A DNA stretch of 64,000 nucleotides from an uncultured Bacteroidales bacterium. Its GTDB lineage: Bacteria > Bacteroidota > Bacteroidia > Bacteroidales > WCHB1-69. A program made the position numbers and the translations under genes. Location: the NCBI GenBank assembly GCA_934699095.1, contig CAKUVI010000006.1, positions 118,647 through 182,646 on the forward strand, in the 5' to 3' direction. This document shows positions 60,074-64,000 of this stretch, piece after piece (within the stretch, counting starts at the first letter, position 1; each line of letters begins with the position of its first letter). The notes beneath the pieces are model-generated. The model made no database searches, was not told the origin of the DNA, and saw only the letters and a list, made by a program, of their open reading frames with translations.

Positions 60074-62556
60074 TGCTAACGATAGAGGTCAACGGAAACG
60101 CGCTGCACATCAAGCGGGGGACTTCCCTGCAGATGGAGGTGAACAGCAGCCTCTTCTCCACCGACGGGGTGGAGGGGGATGTGATGTTCACCTTCGATGT
60201 GCCCGCGAAGAGCAACGACACGGTGTTCCGGCACGCCCGCTTCGTCTATGTGCAGCGGCTCAAGAAGTACGCCTGCACCGTCAAGGCGGGAGGGATTGAG
60301 ATTGCACGCGGCGACCTCTACATCCAAAAGGCGACCATGACGACCTACTCCTGCGGGCTGGTCATCAACCCGTGGCCTGCAGGATTCGCCGACAAAAAGC
60401 TGAAAGAGAACGACTACGGCGACGATGTTGTCATCAGCCGAAACGCCACGGAACACAACGCCAAGTGGCTTGAGTTCCTCAAGTCCACCCTCGATCCGGA
60501 TTCCGTGGTCAAGTTCCCGCTGTTCCTGGACACGGCTTTTTACGGCAGTGGGAACAACGATTTCGGCTGGTTCCTCACGCAGTACGACAACGCGCCGGAG
60601 AACGCCAGCGGAATCCAAGCCTCACTGAACACCAACAATAACATCGGGCTTGACCGCTGCTATGTCAACCGCCTCTTCTTCAACGCCAGCGGCGATGTGA
60701 TTGAGGAGAGACCCGGCAACCGCGGCGTGCGGGTGTTCAACAACCGGCAGGCCGACAACCCCAACAGCTTCGTCTTCTGCCCAGCCCTTCAGCTCACATG
60801 GCTGCTGGACAGGGTGGTGGCGAACGGGGGCTATCTGGCGGAGGGCGGCTTCCTTGACAGCCCCGACACCGCCAAGATCTATTCGCAGAGTCTCCGCGCC
60901 ATGGACGGGCTTCTCACTCAGTTCACCGAGGAGGCCGCATTCCGTGCGCAAATCACACCCTCCGTGGATTACTACCACATCATGTTTTGGGGAATGCCCT
61001 CGTTTATGCAGCCGTTCACCGATTCGGACGGCAACGAGCAATATATGTTCTACCCCAAGGCCGACGGCACGCACCACTTCCACGTGGTTGTCAGAACCTA
61101 TCTGCCCGCCAACTTGATACAGAACGGCTCCGTGGAGGTGGAGGAGAACGGCGGCACCGTGACCAAACACTACGAGGAGGCGCTGGTATTCATGATGACC
61201 GACAGGCTCAACAACTTGTGGAAGGCCACGGCCTCCAACCTCTACGGGAATTGGGACGACATGGATTCGCTGTTCGGCCACTGGTACACGCCGTATTATG
61301 TGAAGTCGTTCAAATCCCAACATCTCTCCTCGTTCGGCTATGCCGGGGCGGGGTTTTACGAGATAACGTTTGACTTCACCGTCAACGACATGAGAGCCAA
61401 CCAGATGTATATGTTTGCTTTCGCCAAGTGCAGGGGGATGATGGAGGAAGTCGGCGGCTACGGGCAAATGCTGGTAATCAAGGATTTCGAGCGCGTGCCG
61501 ATAACAGCGGACGTGACGGCCTACAACAAGGTCTATAACTGTTTCGCCGACAGACTGCGCTACGGCGAGCACGTCCCCGACATGACCAACGCCGACTTCA
61601 TCGGCACGCTGTGCAAGACCTTCGGCCTCGCCCTCTTCCTTGACTCCACGACCAGGAGGGCGGAGTTCGCCTTCGTCCGCGACATCTTGGAGAAGTCCAA
61701 GTGCCTCGACCTCACGGCATACGCCGTGGACGGCGAGACCGCCATAGAGAAGACCGATGAGCGGAAATACGTGTTCAAGCTGGAGGGTGTGACCACGGAC
61801 GAGAACGACAACACCAAGATGCTGCCGCCAGTTCCGACCGCCGACCAGCTTCCCGACGCTTCGGCCAACTATGGAAAAATATGTTTTGTGGAGAACGAGA
61901 ACCGCTACCGCAGGGCGGAGCGGGAGGGCGACAGCATCGCCAACTGGGTGTTCCGCTGGAATCCGCTGGGCGGTGCCGACCAGACCCTTGAGGCAGGGGA
62001 GGGTGACGAGGAGAGCATCACACCCTCATTGAAAGTTCCCGTGATGGAGATCACGGACGCGAAGTCCGAACACCCCGAGTTTGTCATGCGCATCGAGCAG
62101 GCGGGCTGCAGCCCAGTCTTCGACACGGGTAACACGGACTTCCCGATGGTGCTGGAGACATATCTTGGAAGCCGGAGACTTGAAATCCCGCAGGCTGGCA
62201 ACCCGTTCATAGAGGTGGCGCAGCCGACACGGCATTCCCGCTACGGCGACCCCCTTGACGGCGTTTCGCTGACCGTCCGTGGGGACAACTCTGTGGGGCA
62301 GCTGTGGGTGAGGCCGTGGCTGGACTTCCTCGCCAATTACGAGAAAGTGCGCTACCGCTTCCTGCTGCCGCTGTCGGAGTTCCTCAACCTTTGGCGGCTG
62401 CTGAAGCCGCAGGACGGGCGGGCGCAGAGCCAAACCCGCTGGCTGCTGGTCGCCGGAGTGAAGAGCCTGCCCGTCAAAATCACCTTCCAGTTCACTGAAG
62501 GGGCGCAATCCGTCATTGCAGAAGTGGAGGCTGCAAAGATGAGGATGTCTCTATAG
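60073..62556 (+). CDS. Large tail-tip/hub protein
   Basis: 827 residues, the last structural gene. Beta-rich and aromatic-rich (NDFGWFLTQYDNA, YFHIMFW-like segments, GYAGAGFYEITFDFTVNDM). The length and position fit a receptor-binding or hub protein. No enzyme motif was seen. Its 3' end overlaps the convergent integrase gene by 44 bp. Confidence 0.6.
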   Translation: MLTIEVNGNALHIKRGTSLQMEVNSSLFSTDGVEGDVMFTFDVPAKSNDTVFRHARFVYVQRLKKYACTVKAGGIEIARGDLYIQKATMTTYSCGLVINPWPAGFADKKLKENDYGDDVVISRNATEHNAKWLEFLKSTLDPDSVVKFPLFLDTAFYGSGNNDFGWFLTQYDNAPENASGIQASLNTNNNIGLDRCYVNRLFFNASGDVIEERPGNRGVRVFNNRQADNPNSFVFCPALQLTWLLDRVVANGGYLAEGGFLDSPDTAKIYSQSLRAMDGLLTQFTEEAAFRAQITPSVDYYHIMFWGMPSFMQPFTDSDGNEQYMFYPKADGTHHFHVVVRTYLPANLIQNGSVEVEENGGTVTKHYEEALVFMMTDRLNNLWKATASNLYGNWDDMDSLFGHWYTPYYVKSFKSQHLSSFGYAGAGFYEITFDFTVNDMRANQMYMFAFAKCRGMMEEVGGYGQMLVIKDFERVPITADVTAYNKVYNCFADRLRYGEHVPDMTNADFIGTLCKTFGLALFLDSTTRRAEFAFVRDILEKSKCLDLTAYAVDGETAIEKTDERKYVFKLEGVTTDENDNTKMLPPVPTADQLPDASANYGKICFVENENRYRRAEREGDSIANWVFRWNPLGGADQTLEAGEGDEESITPSLKVPVMEITDAKSEHPEFVMRIEQAGCSPVFDTGNTDFPMVLETYLGSRRLEIPQAGNPFIEVAQPTRHSRYGDPLDGVSLTVRGDNSVGQLWVRPWLDFLANYEKVRYRFLLPLSEFLNLWRLLKPQDGRAQSQTRWLLVAGVKSLPVKITFQFTEGAQSVIAEVEAAKMRMSL

Positions 62557-63781
62557 AATCCGGCTTGGGTTTTGCTTCGTCTTTGTCTTTCGCAAATTTG
62601 GGTGTCTTGGAAATCACAATATCACGCAGGTTCGGGTCAACATGCTTCGTGTAGATGGTGGTCATCGCAAGGGAGGAGTGGTCGGCCAGCTGCTTGACGG
62701 ACAACGGGTCTATCCCGTTCTTTATCATTTCGGTCATACCCGTGTCGCGGAAGGAGTACTGTTGCATTTCTTTCGGCAGGTTCAACGCCTTGCGCAGCTT
62801 CACCCAATGCTTCGGCATTGTGGCATCAGCCATACGGGTGGAACAGGTCTTGAAATGCTCGCCGAAGATGTAGTCCGACATCTTCGCGTTCTGCACCCCG
62901 ATGTCCAGGAAGTCAAGCAGTATCTCCTTCGACAGCGGCACCACCCTTTCGTGACCGTTCTTGGCAACATTCTTGGGAATCCTTATCTGCATGTCGGCAA
63001 ACGACAAGTTCTCGACCTTTAGCCCCCGCAATTCGTGAGGTCTTATCAGTCCCGAGTATATCAACTTGAGCATAATCAGATACATCGGATTCTTGACCTT
63101 CAAATATTCGTTTATTTTTTCTCGGGTCTCCTCGGGAATAAGGATTCTTTTTTTATCCTCTACCTTTTTCGCCTTGATTTTTTGGAAGTGGTTCTCCTTG
63201 CAATAGCATTTGTCCATCATCCACGAGAAGAACGCGCTGCCCTGCTTGATGTAGGAATTGTAAGCGGAGGCGGTGATTTCGTTTCCCGACGTTCCTTTTC
63301 GCTCGTAATAGATGTAATCCATGAAGCGCACAATCATAGTGTGGGAAATCATGGAGGAATAAATGTTAGGCTGCTGTTTCTCAACCCATTCGCAGAAGAC
63401 CTTGATGAAGGTCTTGTAAGTGCGGTATGTGGCAGGGCGGAGTGTCTTCTCTATATCCTCCATATACCGCGCCGCCACATCCTTGATTGGGGTGTACATT
63501 CGCGAATCCTCGCCCTGGAAGAACGGGTTCCACCCAGTGGAGAGCCTCATGTTCAAGGCAATGATGATGTTGTTGATGTGTTTCTTCGCCTCGCTTTTGG
63601 AGGAATAACGGCTCATAAGCCGCGAAAGCCGGATTTTCTTTCTTGCAAGCTCTTGGGTTTGTGGATTCTCCACATAGTACTCAATGAGCCATCCCGACTT
63701 GTTGGTCTTCAGAGTAGCCGGCAGGTAGTTGACAGCGGAATACTCGGAAGATACTGCTAACCTGTTGTGATTCAATGACAT
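62513..63781 (-). CDS. int: Tyrosine recombinase integrase
   Basis: 422 residues. It integrates and excises the prophage at the tRNA-Ser site. An N-terminal arm-binding part and a SAM-like core-binding domain (about 100-200) are followed by the catalytic domain. Catalytic residues: Arg in LIRPHELRGLK, the second box YSFRDTGMTEMI (H-x-x-R family form, with D after R), LADHSSLAMTTIYTKH with the nucleophilic Tyr. It sits 40 bp from attR, as usual for tRNA-integrating elements. Confidence 0.92.
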   Translation of the reverse strand: MSLNHNRLAVSSEYSAVNYLPATLKTNKSGWLIEYYVENPQTQELARKKIRLSRLMSRYSSKSEAKKHINNIIIALNMRLSTGWNPFFQGEDSRMYTPIKDVAARYMEDIEKTLRPATYRTYKTFIKVFCEWVEKQQPNIYSSMISHTMIVRFMDYIYYERKGTSGNEITASAYNSYIKQGSAFFSWMMDKCYCKENHFQKIKAKKVEDKKRILIPEETREKINEYLKVKNPMYLIMLKLIYSGLIRPHELRGLKVENLSFADMQIRIPKNVAKNGHERVVPLSKEILLDFLDIGVQNAKMSDYIFGEHFKTCSTRMADATMPKHWVKLRKALNLPKEMQQYSFRDTGMTEMIKNGIDPLSVKQLADHSSLAMTTIYTKHVDPNLRDIVISKTPKFAKDKDEAKPKPDSIETSSSLQPPLLQ

Positions 63782-63820
63782 TTTTTTTTTGGTTTTGCCA
63801 GGTATTCACAGTGATAATCT

Positions 63821-63956
63821 GACAAATCCCAAAGAAATACACTTTGTCTCGTTTCTGTCTCAGTTTTAACGCAAAAATCAGCAATCTACTTGCGTAAATT
63901 GCTGATTCTGATTGAGTTTCGGACTTTTGCGGAGAGAGCGAGATTCGAACTCGCGG
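63821..63956. repeat. attR region: direct repeat with arm-type site and tRNA 3' end
   Basis: Imperfect copy of 19742-19878; identical over 63924-63956. It carries TTTGTCTCGTTTCTGTCTC (63843-63861), the terminator hairpin of the tRNA and the tRNA 3' end (from 63930). Confidence 0.85.
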
Positions 63957-64000
63957 AAGAGTTACCCCTTCGTCAGTTTAGCAAACTGGTGGTTTCAGCC
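63930..64000 (-). tRNA. tRNA-Ser (GCT), partial at the window edge
   Basis: The 3' 71 nt are present on the minus strand. Visible parts are the anticodon arm CAGT-TTGCTAA-ACTG (anticodon GCT), a long variable arm, the T arm GCGAG-TTCGAAT-CTCGC (63938-63954) and the acceptor strand TCTCTCC plus discriminator G. The 5' end lies beyond position 64000. It is the integration target, kept intact because the phage carries the 3' end. Confidence 0.88.

Larger units (their letters stand above)
19846..63956. mobile_element. Integrated prophage (about 44 kb, siphovirus-like) in tRNA-Ser
   Basis: Bounded by 33-bp identical repeats inside a tRNA-Ser 3' end, with a tyrosine integrase next to the intact tRNA. 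It contains a full set of phage modules: amidase, primase-helicase, prohead protease, major capsid, tail tube, terminase, portal, tape measure, fibre and hub genes, none of which looks broken. It may therefore still be inducible. Structural genes are clearly GC-rich compared with the host genes, while the cargo at 45.3-53.0 kb and the gene at 30442 are AT-rich, indicating later acquisition. Confidence 0.93.

Noticed and set aside
60622..61572. 316-codon minus-strand open frame in the last tail gene
   Set aside because: Antisense shadow; no motif, no start context.
20259..63781. Conjugative element in place of a phage
   Set aside because: No relaxase, coupling protein or Tra genes are present; capsid, terminase, portal and tape-measure genes are.

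Overview
The window is Bacteroidales chromosome (1 to about 19.85 kb) followed by one integrated prophage (about 19.85 to 63.96 kb). The Bacteroidales assignment rests on three things. Promoters are of the TAnnTTTG type. Three surface proteins carry type IX secretion (T9SS) C-terminal domains, and one of them is built from gingipain-type adhesin modules. The nucleoside kinase has the layout typical of the phylum. A T9SS-bearing genus related to Porphyromonas, Prevotella or Muribaculaceae is more likely than Bacteroides itself; species cannot be called.

Chromosomal part. On the plus strand lie a T9SS adhesin (DUF2436 plus three cleaved-adhesin domains, no protease), an exo-sialidase, an M49-like zinc peptidase lipoprotein, recF, and tRNA-Pro and tRNA-Arg. 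On the minus strand, from 15.3 down to 4.8 kb, ten genes are packed with overlaps or very short gaps: an AMP-binding-enzyme fragment, a polytopic membrane protein, rnhB, an ECF sigma factor, a membrane protein ending in a T9SS type-B domain, an M16 homologue without zinc ligands, a T9SS type-B fibronectin-like protein, a nucleoside kinase, a DUF2520 oxidoreductase and galM. Between the tRNAs and the prophage is a collapsed IS5-family transposase relic.

Prophage. It is integrated into the 3' end of a tRNA-Ser(GCT) gene whose intact copy runs off the right edge. The tyrosine integrase lies next to that end. Order from the left: operator-like repeats, small regulators, lysis genes, primase-helicase with a CAAGACA repeat cluster, ClpP-like prohead protease, major capsid, probable tail tube, a metallopeptidase moron, small and large terminase, an accessory block (structured non-coding DNA, RadC, ArdC-like), portal, head-tail and tail genes, a cargo island, tape measure, tail tip, fibre and hub genes, integrase. 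No sheath gene is visible, so a siphovirus is the likely morphology.

Most interesting region. An AT-rich, six-gene, one-direction operon (45.3 to 53.0 kb) sits between the tail genes and the tape-measure gene: radical SAM protein, ParB-like protein, PD-(D/E)XK nuclease, SNF2 ATPase, second ParB-like protein, and an 812-residue repeat protein. It has its own promoter and is flanked by two copies of a 66-67 nt element that folds into a closed structure, with one hairpin whose sequence differs between copies while pairing is kept. I cannot match this gene set to a defence or DNA-modification system known to me; it is the best candidate for an undescribed system here.
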